Position numbers and translations under genes: made by a program. Below are positions 38,104-52,762 of a stretch of 64,000 nt of DNA, piece after piece. The stretch covers positions 10,246,899-10,310,898 of the forward strand of contig OZ005694.1 of NCBI GenBank assembly GCA_963930775.1. Reading direction: 5' to 3'. The stretch's first letter is position 1. Each line of letters begins with the position of its first letter. This DNA is from Cliona cf. orientalis (lineage: Eukaryota > Porifera > Demospongiae > Clionaida > Clionaidae). A model generated the notes under the pieces. The model saw only the letters and a list, made by a program, of their open reading frames with translations. It was not told where the DNA came from and did no database searches.

Positions 38104-38331
38104 TTAATACCTAGTACGATAAAATCGATTTCCAGGCCTAGAATCTTGAACTGTTGTACGTATTTATTAGACTCTTTACACGGCTCTCAAAAAATAATTA
38201 ATATTTTTATGGATTTTTATGACAGCGACTGTTAATGCTAACTTTAAATACTTACTACTTCTTCTTGTCGATCGATCACACCGAGATGAGTACCGCACCC
38301 AGTTTTGACCTAAAAATTCCCTTTTTCGGCA

Positions 38332-38340
38332 TTACGTCAT
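38332..38340 (-). promoter_or_regulatory. CRE/ATF-like site upstream of locus 5
   Basis: TTACGTCAT on the + strand in the conserved context. It is separated from the locus 5 start by the inserted TTAA element; without that insertion it would lie about 350 bp upstream, as in the other loci. Confidence 0.4.
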
Positions 38341-38503
38341 AAAACTTAAGCGCAAGTGCAGTACGTACAGGTGTGCCATAGCTATAGAAGATATCATTGC
38401 TAGCTAGAATTATTAGTGCTTATGTTTCCCACACATTATTTTTGATGCAATAACATGACCTCCAGTCAAGACAAAAGACATAAAATAATGGGTAGTAAGT
38501 TAT

Positions 38504-41500
38504 CTACTGCTTGGCTAGACTATTCTTTGTTCTGTCTAGTTTTGCTGTGATGGTCTTCAAATCAATTTTCTTGTCCACTTTGATGAATACACCTTTAGAT
38601 ACTTTAACACTCTTAATCCATTCCGGCAGCACCTCCATTAGGTACTTCAAATGAGTCTCCACCTTATCTGTACATAAGATCATGACATCGTCAATTATAA
38701 AATGACTCAAAATCGTTTTGACTACCGTATTCGCTCAATCAGACATCGCTCTCGATTAGTCGCTGCTCTCGAATAGTCGCTGCACCTCTGGAAGTGCCGA
38801 ACGAAATAGTGGCTGCTCTTGAATAGTAGCCGTGCCACACCTACTATTCAAGAATACCAGCACGTGGACATGCCTCGCGACTCATTTTCGATGGCAGGTA
38901 CACGATAAACAGACAGTCTAGAATAAGTTCTAACCTTCTTCTACATTAGCAAAGGGGCTAGAATCTCCTAGTTCAGTGGTATCAATCAACCATTTCTCTA
39001 AGGATTGCCTCTCTGGCAGCTACTGGTATTAATAAACGCTGCACAAACTCAGGCGATCAAATAAATAGTAGCTGCGGCATTCAGTCGAGCGAATACGGTA
39101 TTCAGTGCCAAGATATGAATAATGAGGGATTATCCAGGCCAAAGTTGATTAACCCTTAACTGATGTGGGACCATTTTTGGGATGTGGGTGTGATCTGATA
39201 ACAATCTTATTTACAAAGGGAACTACCTGGCTATACTTACATTCCTGACTGCTGACTGACCTGGAGGTAGCCTTGAGGGGTGGCTGTCGACCAGCTTCTT
39301 GACCACGTCCTCCCTGGGCAGGGCCGCCTTCTTCTCTGTCACAAAGAACCCTCTCACAATGCGGACAAAGTCAGGTAGCCGACTCAGCATTTCCAGCTGT
39401 CTCTCTTTGACGGGATCTCGAGTGATGGCTAGCTTGGCCCTGGCCGCTTCTTTGGCTTGAATCTACGGGAAAAAAGTGAAAATGAAACTTCAATTTGAAA
39501 AAGTAGGTGCTTTAAGTGCAACTGCAGACAGCTGACCCATTTAGGCATCAGTGCAGTGCAGCACTAGATGGGCCAACTATGTATGAAATATCTTGGTATT
39601 ACTGATACTTTACCTTTTCTAAGAGTGCTAAGGATACTCCTTTCAGCTCCGGATTGGTCGCACCACTCCCCTCCTCCCTCTTCGCCACCAGCACCCCCTG
39701 CACTCTCCTCTCCCCCTCCCTAGCCTCCCCAGGGTCACCAGCCTCACTCCTCCTCACTCCACCATCACTAGCACTAGCCAATGCAGCCTGAACTCGCTCC
39801 GCAAGACGATCCTGAGCCACGGTCAGTAAATCTTTGGCCGTTGTATAAGTCTCTTTGACTGGTGGAGCAGGCAGAGGGGCGGCTTCTACTTCGGGGACAG
39901 AATCTAGAGCGAATGCAGGGTGCCATCTTAGGATCTTATCATCTGGTATGTGCAGTGGAGGCTTGAGAGACGCCAAGAATGCTTTGTGGTGCTTCTTTGC
40001 GATTTCAGTCAAGTTTCGGTTGAACTTCTTTCGTCGTTTGATGAGCATGGTGGCATTCAGTGCACTCTTAGTGCTCTTAGTCTCTCCTTTTTTCATCTCT
40101 TCTGAGCTACTCTTTCTCTCATCTTCCACGCTACACTCGACCGTCAGATGGTACTTGTTTCTTTTGTCGAAGAGACCAGGAATGTTCTTCTCCTGCCTGA
40201 AGTTGAAAGCTGTTGGGTAGACCGTTTTCATCTGCCCCAGGTTCTTCTCTTCAAATTGCCTGCAAATTATTTTAGTAGTGCATGCAGATCATGTACATAC
40301 CGTAGACTCGGGTTATTAAGCGCATGCACTTATTACTCTTGGTGGTAAGGAAATATGCGCTTAATAAAAAATGTGCGCTTATTAACGAGAGTAGTTTAGC
40401 CACACCCCCTCACGGGCGGTCGTGATCCGCGCGAGGGATCGAAGTATACTGCACTGGTAGAGCTATCAAGTGAGTAGCAGAGCCATCAAAAGGGACGGTA
40501 ACCTGATCAGAAAGCTACAGTGAAAAGCTAGGCTACATTTGTTGAGTATGCGCTTATTAGCCAATGCTAGTAGTAGGAAGGCAGCATGCGCTTATTAAAA
40601 AATGTGCGCTTAATAACCCGAGTCTACGGTATTGCAACATTGGTCCATGATTTTGTATACTATAGTGTGCAATAACACTTCATATTCTATATAATGCCCA
40701 CCTTCTCGACATCTCCTGTACTGCCCTCTTCAATTTCTCAAAGGTACAAATCTCCTTTCTCTTCTGCAGCATACTGACCACGGTGTCAGTGCAACGAAAC
40801 TTCTCCTCCAGTAGCTGATAGCTGTAGGGTAGAGGGAGCTCCACAGGGGGTGTGGCAGATGGGAGGGGCGTCTTGGGAGTGGGTGTGGTCACACAAGGAG
40901 CTGCTGGTTCTGCTAGAGCATGAAATTTTTGATACGCTGGAAGCCTGTGCAGAGAGAGAGAGATAAAAGTAATACTTTATACATACATGGACTACATTAA
41001 TTAACATCACTAGTCTACACACCTTGTCTTAGCATCTTCACTCTTGGTCGGGCTTACAAATTCAAACGCTCCAAACTCCCTTATCTTTGGTGTCTTAACA
41101 CCACTCTCCTTCTCCTCCCTCTCCAACCGCTTCTTCTTCTCCCCACCAACATCACCGCTACTATAGCTGCCACTCTTCATCTTTCCACCCTCATATCTCG
41201 TTGGCTGGGCCAACTCCTTTTTGGAAAGTTTAAAGAGCTCCCCCACCATCTCCTGCCGATCATGCTCCTCTGAGGGGAAAAACATGGCAGCCGCTGCGCT
41301 CTTACTAGCACTGCTACCACTGGTGGCTGAAGAAGGCAGATCGGAGTTGGCAGCGAGTAACTTCCTTCGAACTGCCATTCTTGTCGTTCTCCCTGCCATA
41401 GAAGATGAACCGTCCGCAATGGTGGCAGAAGAGGCTACTTTTGAGTTGGGGCTCTTTGTGGCCATCTTTTCCTTAGCCATACGGATGAGCCTGGCTCCCC

Positions 41501-42176
41501 TTGACTCAGGGACTGGGGAAGAAATGGGTACAGTAGTGGTACGTGCAGGAGAGCGAGAAAGAGCAGCAGGAGATAACACAGCTGCTGCCGTCTTTGTGGG
41601 CGAGGATTTAGGAGTGGAGGTTCTTGAACTTGACTCTCCTCCAAGTGGGATGGCTGGAACTTTGAATGGTGACTGATAAGGAGGCATTGAAGTTTTAGTT
41701 GCAGTCTTCTGTGATTGCTGGGACTTTCTCTGGCTTGGCTGTGATGTCACTGGGTGAGAGAGCGGACATTCATCACCGAATCTGTCCTCGCTTGATGTAC
41801 TTGCAGTGGGAGGGGCTTCATCATTGTTATCACCACTCTTCACACTCGCTGTCTGGTTGACAATTTCGAATAAAGTCTTAATATTTGGCACATCGGCCGT
41901 ATCTCCTTTCTTCTTGCAGCGTCTGCCCTTCCCAGACTGACTCTTCTTAGTCGCTGCTCTACCTCCTCCCTTCCTTGATCGAACAGTGGGCTTTTTGGTA
42001 GAAGCCAATGCTGATGTATCGCCATTTGTAACATCTGAGGTGTCCAGTTGTTCACCGATTGTCACTGTTGGCACCTCGAGATGATGGCTCAGCTTTCGTC
42101 GCTTGGTGGCCGTCTGAGTGTCGTCTTCTCTGCGCCTGCGTACTGGATAGAAGCTGCGCAATCCAGACTGAGCCAT
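38504..42176 (-). CDS. CDT1: DNA replication licensing factor CDT1
   Basis: Five exons: 42176-41023, 40944-40702, 40259-39614, 39462-39261 and 38667-38504 (2,409 nt, 802 residues). CDT1 loads MCM2-7 onto ORC-bound origins and is restrained by geminin. I chose the internal Met at 42176 because it gives MAQSGLRSFYPVRRRR at the very N-terminus, a PIP-box-like degron as in human CDT1; the frame is open 30 codons further upstream. A long basic, Ser-rich region follows. Exons 2-3 encode the geminin-binding domain (LPAYQKF, LPLPYSYQLLEEKF, KTVYPTAFNFRQEKN, HHKAFLASL, WHPAF). Exons 4-5 encode the C-terminal winged helix (LPDFVRIVRGFFVTEKKAAL, LPEWIKSVKVSKGVFIKVDK). Two TA-flanked transposons lie in introns 2 and 4. 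The stop of gamma-SNAP lies only 191 bp upstream on the same strand. Confidence 0.95.
38725..39098. mobile_element. TA-flanked CCGTA element in CDT1 intron 4
   Basis: The ends are CCGTATTCGCTC and GAGCGAATACGG, flanked by TA (38723-38724 and 39099-39100). The interior repeats words such as TCGAATAGTCGCTGC. The duplicated CDT1 fragment near 16335 reads TTTGACTATTCAGTG with no insert. This is the exact empty site and shows a TA duplication and an insertion after the array duplications. Confidence 0.8.
40300..40629. mobile_element. TA-flanked CCGTA element in CDT1 intron 2
   Basis: The ends are CCGTAGACTCGGGTTATTAA and the reverse complement TTAATAACCCGAGTCTACGG, flanked by TA (40298-40299 and 40630-40631). 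The interior repeats the word ATGCGCTTATTAA. No open frame. Confidence 0.75.
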
Positions 42177-42367
42177 GGCGGTGTACAGCAGTTCTTGAAT
42201 ATTGGCACCTGGAATCCGTTCTATTTCACGCCCACCAACTTTGGCGCCAAATTTTACCCCTCTCATCTACGCATGCGCACTGCAGTATGCATTTTCGTTA
42301 TTACTGTATGAAGCAATGGAAGCAGCTTTGAAGCTAAAATAATTAACATTTTGTGTAGTATTAAGAG

Positions 42368-45344
42368 TTAGAGAATGTCTTCGTTGTCTGAGTCCTCCTC
42401 TAGATCTTCCTCCTGTTTAGTAGCTGGGACTCCGCCCACTTCCGGCTTATTCTCGGTTACTAAGGGTGTGGGCTCTGTCTTGCTCTCCACTGGCGACAAG
42501 TCCTCAGGCTTTGATCCTATAGGTAAATGTTAACATTGCAATATTCATCACAGCCTGCATACTCTTTTTCAGAATTTCCCTACTCTGTACAAGCTGGCCC
42601 ACATGGCATGCAGTATCAAAATCATCCATAAACTCGTAAATTTAGCTTCCCCTGTGCCTCGCCTAACCTGAGCTGTCCAGTCGTCCCTCCCTGGCACTGG
42701 CAACAGTTCGTAGCCCAGTGATAGCAGCAGCAGTGGTAGTAGTATTGGATAGTGCAGCAGCTGTTTCTGGTGCTGTTGTAGTTGAGGCAGCTGCTCCTCT
42801 TTTGGAGCTAGCGAGGGATGGCATGTGTGAGGGAGAGTCGAATCCGACGTTCAGCTGTTTCTTCAGATCTCTCGCCAATTTGGCAATCTGGAGGGAGAGA
42901 AGGGTAGTAAAAGTGATGAATATAGTATTTTATATATCAAATTTATCTCTGGCAATTAGTCTATAGAAACACTGGAGAGTGTACTTTATATAAATTTCAG
43001 CCTTCCCCCCTCCCCCCCCCCCCCCCCCCCCCAACCTTACCCACCTCCAGATCCCAACCATCACTACGTTATTTTGTTACCTCATTGTCCATTGTTCTGA
43101 AGACGGCATTATCACAGCATTCGTGGAACTCTTCCTCCTCTCTGTCTTGGTAGGTCTCAATCAGTCGGTCCAATGCAGGGGCTTCATCAGAATCAACAAA
43201 ACCTGGAATACTGCATGGAACGGAGAAATGGAGATGAAACGAAAATAAGGATTATTATGGTATATATACTACTCCAGACTCTCTCTCCCCTCTCTAAGTG
43301 CCTATATGAGGCAAAAACAGCAAATACATTCATCCGAGAATAAATTTTCCATACCCTCCACACCTGCCCCCAAATGACCTACATGTACTGTACCTGCAAG
43401 CACTGCGATATGCCATGGAAGCTGATGAAGCATCGTTCCTGTGCAGTTGAACCACTACCTCAATCACTGCCACCTGCAGTTGCAAAATTTAACAGCAGCA
43501 AGACTAGTACCGTAGATCGGGATATTTTCGCCAGTAAAATATTTCGCTTGTAAATTTTTCGCGTAGTCTAAATTTCGTCGCCAGACTTTGGCGACCAAAT
43601 GGCGGCCAAAATAGGTACAGGTCGATGTACATTGCACAAAATATTTCGCGTATTTAATTTTCATCGGAAAAGGTCATCGATGAAAATTTTTTAATGACGA
43701 AAATTTCGCGATCTACGGTATAGTATTTATATGCTCCTATGCGTGTACATGTAGATGAGGAAAGACAAACCAAAACTAGTCGGTAACTTACTTCATAGAG
43801 CTTCCTCGTTTGGCCAGTAGTGTCGTAGAGTTGCTTTAGTCTCTCCACTACCTCCAGCATCTTGTCAAAACTGAATAATCAGCGAAAATAAAATTGAAAA
43901 ACCCCCCTCCCTCCCCCCCCCCCCCCCCACACACACAAGGCCAACGTGAACCTACAACTATCAATAATGTGCTTTCCCATAACCATAATCAATACTCTTG
44001 CCATAATAATATCCTTTATGCAAGATTGTATTCACATACACAAAAAATAATTACTAACTCCCATACATCACATAATATTATCACCACTTACTCTCTTGCT
44101 CTGGAGTACATGTTAAGGGCAGAGCGGATGACCTTTGCCGAGTCTCTGTACTTCTCCTCGATCTCATGGATCTCGGCCGTTGCTAAGTAATACTGTGCAC
44201 TCTGATAAGGGTTGACTGTCTCTACCAACCTGTGTGTGGAAGGAGAGAGAGAGAGAAAGAGAGAGAGGGAAGGGGACAGGGAAAGAAAGAGAAAGAGAGA
44301 GAGAGAGACATCAATCCACCACCACCAAATCAAATCTCCCCTCCCAAAAAAAAAATCTCACTTTGCTGCCTTAATGAGCACCTGTCCTGCAGTGTCTGGG
44401 TGCCCGCTCTCATGATATTTGGTGCTGGCCTTTTGGAGGAAGGCAGCTGCCTGGTCAACAGCCTGCATGTCCTGGAGAAACATTAATGTAATGTAGGTAA
44501 GTGCTTAGATACAAATTTTATAACAGTACTGCTTTAGCTTTTGCACAATATGATGTGATATATACTTACCTTACATACACTGGATGCTTGTTCATATGCT
44601 CTAAGAGAACAAAAACGAACACAATATCATGCACATGATTGTGCATATTACATGATTTCAATTTTAGCATACGAATAAATCAGCTATAATTATACTCACT
44701 TGCCAGCTTGAAACATTCTGTAGAGTACACACACATACTTTGGTTAAGGTCACCTGACATTAGATGATAATGCATGCACAATAATGATGTCTGTATGCTT
44801 AATGTACAAAGTCAGGAAGGAAGGAATCTGCACAGTGATATATAGGTCGGGTAGGGAATGGATACGCATGGTTCTTGTAGTGAGTCTCAGCTGCTCTTTC
44901 GTAAGTGTCTCTTGCCTTGTCATAGGCCTTGGCATTGCGGTAGGCCAGGGCTGAAATTCAACAACATAATAATCAAATATTCAAGTGCACTCGATACAAA
45001 ATACACCCATAGTTTGATGGCTAAAAGCTATGGTATTGGGTATTGGGTACCTGCTTTTTCAAATGCATGTGCTGCATTGTCATAGTCTGGATTCCATTTC
45101 AACCAACTGGTCTTCAGGCTGGAGGGTCAAAAACAGTTCAATAATATCACCACAAAATTATCAAATCACTGTCAGATATCAGACATAGCCACAAAATTGT
45201 ATGCACAAATAATTTATCAGGGTGGAGATCTGACAGCCTTAGGTAGGTGATTTAGTGTTCTTTTATCTTCAATACTGACCATTTCTCAGCCTCTGCAACC
45301 AGTTTGTCCCCTTCATTCAGCCGCTTCTCGTTAGAAGTAGCCAT
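42368..45344 (-). CDS. NAPG: Gamma-soluble NSF attachment protein (gamma-SNAP)
   Basis: Twelve exons: 45344-45280, 45118-45051, 44950-44866, 44717-44700, 44600-44570, 44471-44362, 44229-44092, 43870-43792, 43473-43394, 43210-43081, 42887-42668 and 42516-42368 (1,173 nt, 390 residues). Gamma-SNAP recruits NSF to SNARE complexes for disassembly after membrane fusion. The protein is all-helical TPR-like. Recognisable segments are LKTSWLKWNPDYDNAA near the N-terminus, NHAMFQAGKAYEQAS, VIEVVVQLHRND and SIPGFVDSDEAPALDRLIE. The C-terminus ends in a Ser/Thr/Ala-rich stretch and an acidic tail (EEDLEEDSDNEDIL), longer than in the human protein (312 residues). Exon 4 is only 18 nt and exon 5 only 31 nt; both are needed to keep the conserved helix in frame. 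A TA-flanked transposon lies in the intron at 43474-43791. Confidence 0.93.
43510..43718. mobile_element. TA-flanked CCGTA element in the gamma-SNAP gene
   Basis: The ends CCGTAGATCG and CGATCTACGG are flanked by TA (43508-43509 and 43719-43720). The interior repeats ATTTTCG, TATTTCGC and AATTTCG words. 209 bp, no open frame. Confidence 0.75.
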
Positions 45345-45404
45345 TTCGCTGTCAGCTCAGCACAATAACAGGGGCGTGGTCTCAAGGTGGGCGACGTATC
45401 GTGA

Positions 45405-45461
45405 AGTCTCGTTCCCAGACCCCATACCCACTCGTATGGATTGGGAGCTGGGAACGAGACT
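45405..45461. repeat. Short hairpin upstream of gamma-SNAP
   Basis: AGTCTCGTTCCCAG and its reverse complement CTGGGAACGAGACT flank a 29-nt centre that also has CCCA/TGGG pairing. It lies about 60-120 bp upstream of the gamma-SNAP start and could be a very small transposon remnant. Confidence 0.5.
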
Positions 45462-45888
45462 AGAAATAGGGCTGCGCCGCTCTAAATTCTCGAATTTCGA
45501 AAATTCAAAATAATGAATTTCCTTGTAGATTACGGTTTCTCCCAAAAGAGGTCCAAGCGCGTGCCAGCTCATTCACCTACCAGTGTCACCCTCGAAAAGC
45601 TACGCTTCTGCCGGCCGCCTTCCGCCCTCTTTTCGCCTCTTTCGGGAAAGAGCTCGTCGGATACACCTCAAAAAGTGAGTCATAATTGTTTTCGAGCTCC
45701 GAATGAGGCCTTTTCGAAGGGAATCTTTCATAGAGATTCTCACCCCCCTCCTCACCGCAGTCACGTCTCCGTGTTGTGTACTAATTAGAATCAACCCCGT
45801 TGAAGTACAAAGTTGGGATAATAACATTTTTATAAAAGTAAAGATAGTCCTTTTGTCCTTGTCACAGTTGGTATATTTGTACTTGAAT

Positions 45889-46243
45889 TAGCGATGTCCA
45901 ACCTCCAAGGGCCTCCAGTAGATCGAAAATATCTCGGCTCTGGTTAGGAGTACGCTCACGAAGTAAATTGCATTAGATAGCTCATTGAATGGACTATCGT
46001 TTGATGGCTAAACCGTGCAAATCGATTCAGCGGAATTGCCGTTAGCCTCGTTTTAGTTTGTATTAACTTTCTATGGGAAAAATTCAAGTGGGCGTGGCTC
46101 CAACACGGTTTTATGTACGATCGCGTTTCAAGAACCATCGGATAGCGCTCACGGAGAGCTATCTCCTGGTATTAAAACAATTATGTGTTCCTCAAAAACA
46201 TCCTGCGGAAAATCTGGTGAAAATTCGAGGTTGGACATCGCTA
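45889..46243. mobile_element. hAT-like non-autonomous element
   Basis: 17-bp perfect terminal inverted repeats, TAGCGATGTCCAACCTC and GAGGTTGGACATCGCTA, are flanked by the direct repeat CTTGAAT (45882-45888 and 46244-46250). The repeat is 8 bp, ACTTGAAT, if the terminal A is counted with it. The end sequence and 7-8 bp duplication fit the hAT superfamily. The 355-bp interior has no transposase. It lies between the divergent gamma-SNAP and CK2 alpha genes. Confidence 0.75.
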
Positions 46244-46470
46244 CTTGAATGCGGCCCTGTAAAGTGTAGCCACAAGTAGAAAAGTGTTATGAATTCAGAA
46301 AAAGGTGTCAAATATTTATTGGTTTGCTTGCTGCATATTGATGCTAAAATGTGCCATTACGGGTAAGAGAGAGTGGGATGCCTTAGTAATGATCTGTCCA
46401 GAATCTGAATCGCACAAATCTGTAACATTTTTTGGTTACGTATATTATTTGTATGTATGCAGGACTGGTT

Positions 46471-51176
<4,706 letters not shown>

Positions 51177-51489
51177 GAAAGGGGCAATGTCATCATGGTC
51201 TCGATATACTAATTAGCCGTTTCTATCACACTGTAATAAACTGTTATAATAATATTATTATTATAGTCTGAAGCTCTGATTAATATTGTTATTACTGTGT
51301 CCTGTTGTAATTATTTTATGTACACAATAATGCGACTTGTACAATATTATTTAACATGATTCTGAATTTGAATTTTCTGAAATGCATGCGTGTGAAGCTA
51401 ACTTTAAAACACAATAATTAATATTATGACGCACACTAAGACACCAAGATCTTTGATCTGTCAATTTTTTTTCAGTTTTCGGAATCTAG

Positions 51490-52428
51490 TCAAGAGTAGT
51501 CCCTAACCTGAGCAAGGTCCATGGGACTTGATAGCTCTTCGCAGTTATCTTGTCCCAATCTCTCTTCCAGCATGTACACAGCTCCCACGGACAAAACCAA
51601 TGTCTCCCGTAAGAGGATACTATAGACATTCAGTCCACGACTTGGTAGCACGTCAATCAATTCCAGATTCGATGAAGCCAGGCACAAATTTCGATCCACA
51701 TCTCCTCCATCGACCAGCAGGGCCGATTCCCATTCGTGAATCTTCAGAATTGGTTCCAAATCTCGGGTTTTGTGACTTGGGAGTGCAAGAGAATCGACAA
51801 TCTGTAGATCTCCTTGGGAGAATTTAATGGAGAGCGCCGTGCGTAGACCCATTCGACGAACCTTCTTCGGTAGTGTGTACTCGTATGAGACGGGACCTCT
51901 AGGACCGTGGACCACGCCCCCTCCGACGAAGTGGGGTGCACGGCGACTACCCTGTCTCGCTCGTCCTGTCCCCTTCTGTTGCCATGGCTTCCGACCACCA
52001 CCTCTGACCTCTCCACGATCTTTGACCTTTGCCGTCCCGGCCCGAATCTTAGCCCTCTGCCAGACGACAACTCTGTGAAGGATATCCAAGCGAGGGCGGG
52101 CTCCAAATAGGAAATTACTGAGCTCGATGATGCCGAGCTTTTCACCAGTCTCAAAGCTCCTGACCCAAGCCTGCTTAGGATCAGGGGTGTAGTGAGATAT
52201 CACCCCCGTGGTATTTTCTTCGAGAGTAGTAGAGTTGTCCCCTCTCTGCTGAACATGCGCAGACGGTCTCACCACGTGGCCATGGTCTGAGGCCAAAACG
52301 GCTTCGTTGTTGGCGTCTCGAGATATTTCGTTGGTCGCTGATGACTGCGCGCATCTGTAGAGTATTGGAGCAGATAGCCGCTGAAAACTTAGGGAGGAGA
52401 TACGTGACGATACAGTTCGGAGAGCCAT
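51490..52428 (-). CDS. MRPL4: Mitochondrial ribosomal protein uL4m
   Basis: A single intronless frame of 312 residues. It is a large-subunit mitoribosomal protein of the L4 family, lining the exit-tunnel region. The N-terminus (ALRTVSSRISSLSFQRLSAP) is basic and Ser-rich with no acidic residues, as expected of a mitochondrial presequence. The L4 core is clear: the RAGTAKVKDRGEVRGGGRKP segment, the WQQKGTGRARQGSRRAP loop, GGGVVHGPRG, and LPKKVRRMGLRTALS. The gene is tail-to-tail with CK2 alpha (313 bp between stops) and head-to-head with EDC4 (334 bp between starts). In a region of multi-exon genes, the lack of introns could mean intron loss or an old retrocopy, but nothing suggests it is non-functional. 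Confidence 0.94.
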   Translation of the reverse strand: MALRTVSSRISSLSFQRLSAPILYRCAQSSATNEISRDANNEAVLASDHGHVVRPSAHVQQRGDNSTTLEENTTGVISHYTPDPKQAWVRSFETGEKLGIIELSNFLFGARPRLDILHRVVVWQRAKIRAGTAKVKDRGEVRGGGRKPWQQKGTGRARQGSRRAPHFVGGGVVHGPRGPVSYEYTLPKKVRRMGLRTALSIKFSQGDLQIVDSLALPSHKTRDLEPILKIHEWESALLVDGGDVDRNLCLASSNLELIDVLPSRGLNVYSILLRETLVLSVGAVYMLEERLGQDNCEELSSPMDLAQVRDYS

Positions 52429-52762
52429 CGTCTTTTTGAGAGCAATCAGCCTAGACGGGTACGGGGTCGTTGTACGAGCTTGCTTAGGGGCTTGGGGGGA
52501 GTCCCTTCAATTTGTCACTCATCCTCACGTGTTCGATCGAGGCGGGCGTTTCCAAGAAAGGTTTTCAGAGCTCAACTCTAGAGGTGCTTCTACAAGTGCT
52601 CTGTGGACTATAGCAAGGTAAAAAGATTATCTCTATACCTTGATCATCCCAATCTCTGCTAATAATTGACCGCGATTTTTTAGTAGGTCATAGATAGAAA
52701 AATTTTTATCATGGTGAAATTTTCAACCCCGCTTTGCAGATTTGATATTTTGATTGATCGAG
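52429..52762. promoter_or_regulatory. Likely bidirectional promoter, MRPL4 / EDC4
   Basis: Only 334 bp separate the two divergent start codons, so both 5' UTRs and core promoters must fit here unless they overlap the genes. No TATA box stands out. GGGCGTTTCC and GCTTGCTTAGGGGCTTGGGG are the most GC-rich stretches. Confidence 0.6.

Noticed and set aside
41221-41676. 151-codon antisense frame opposite CDT1 exon 1
   Set aside because: It is an antisense shadow of a Ser/Ala-rich coding exon with no start context or homology.
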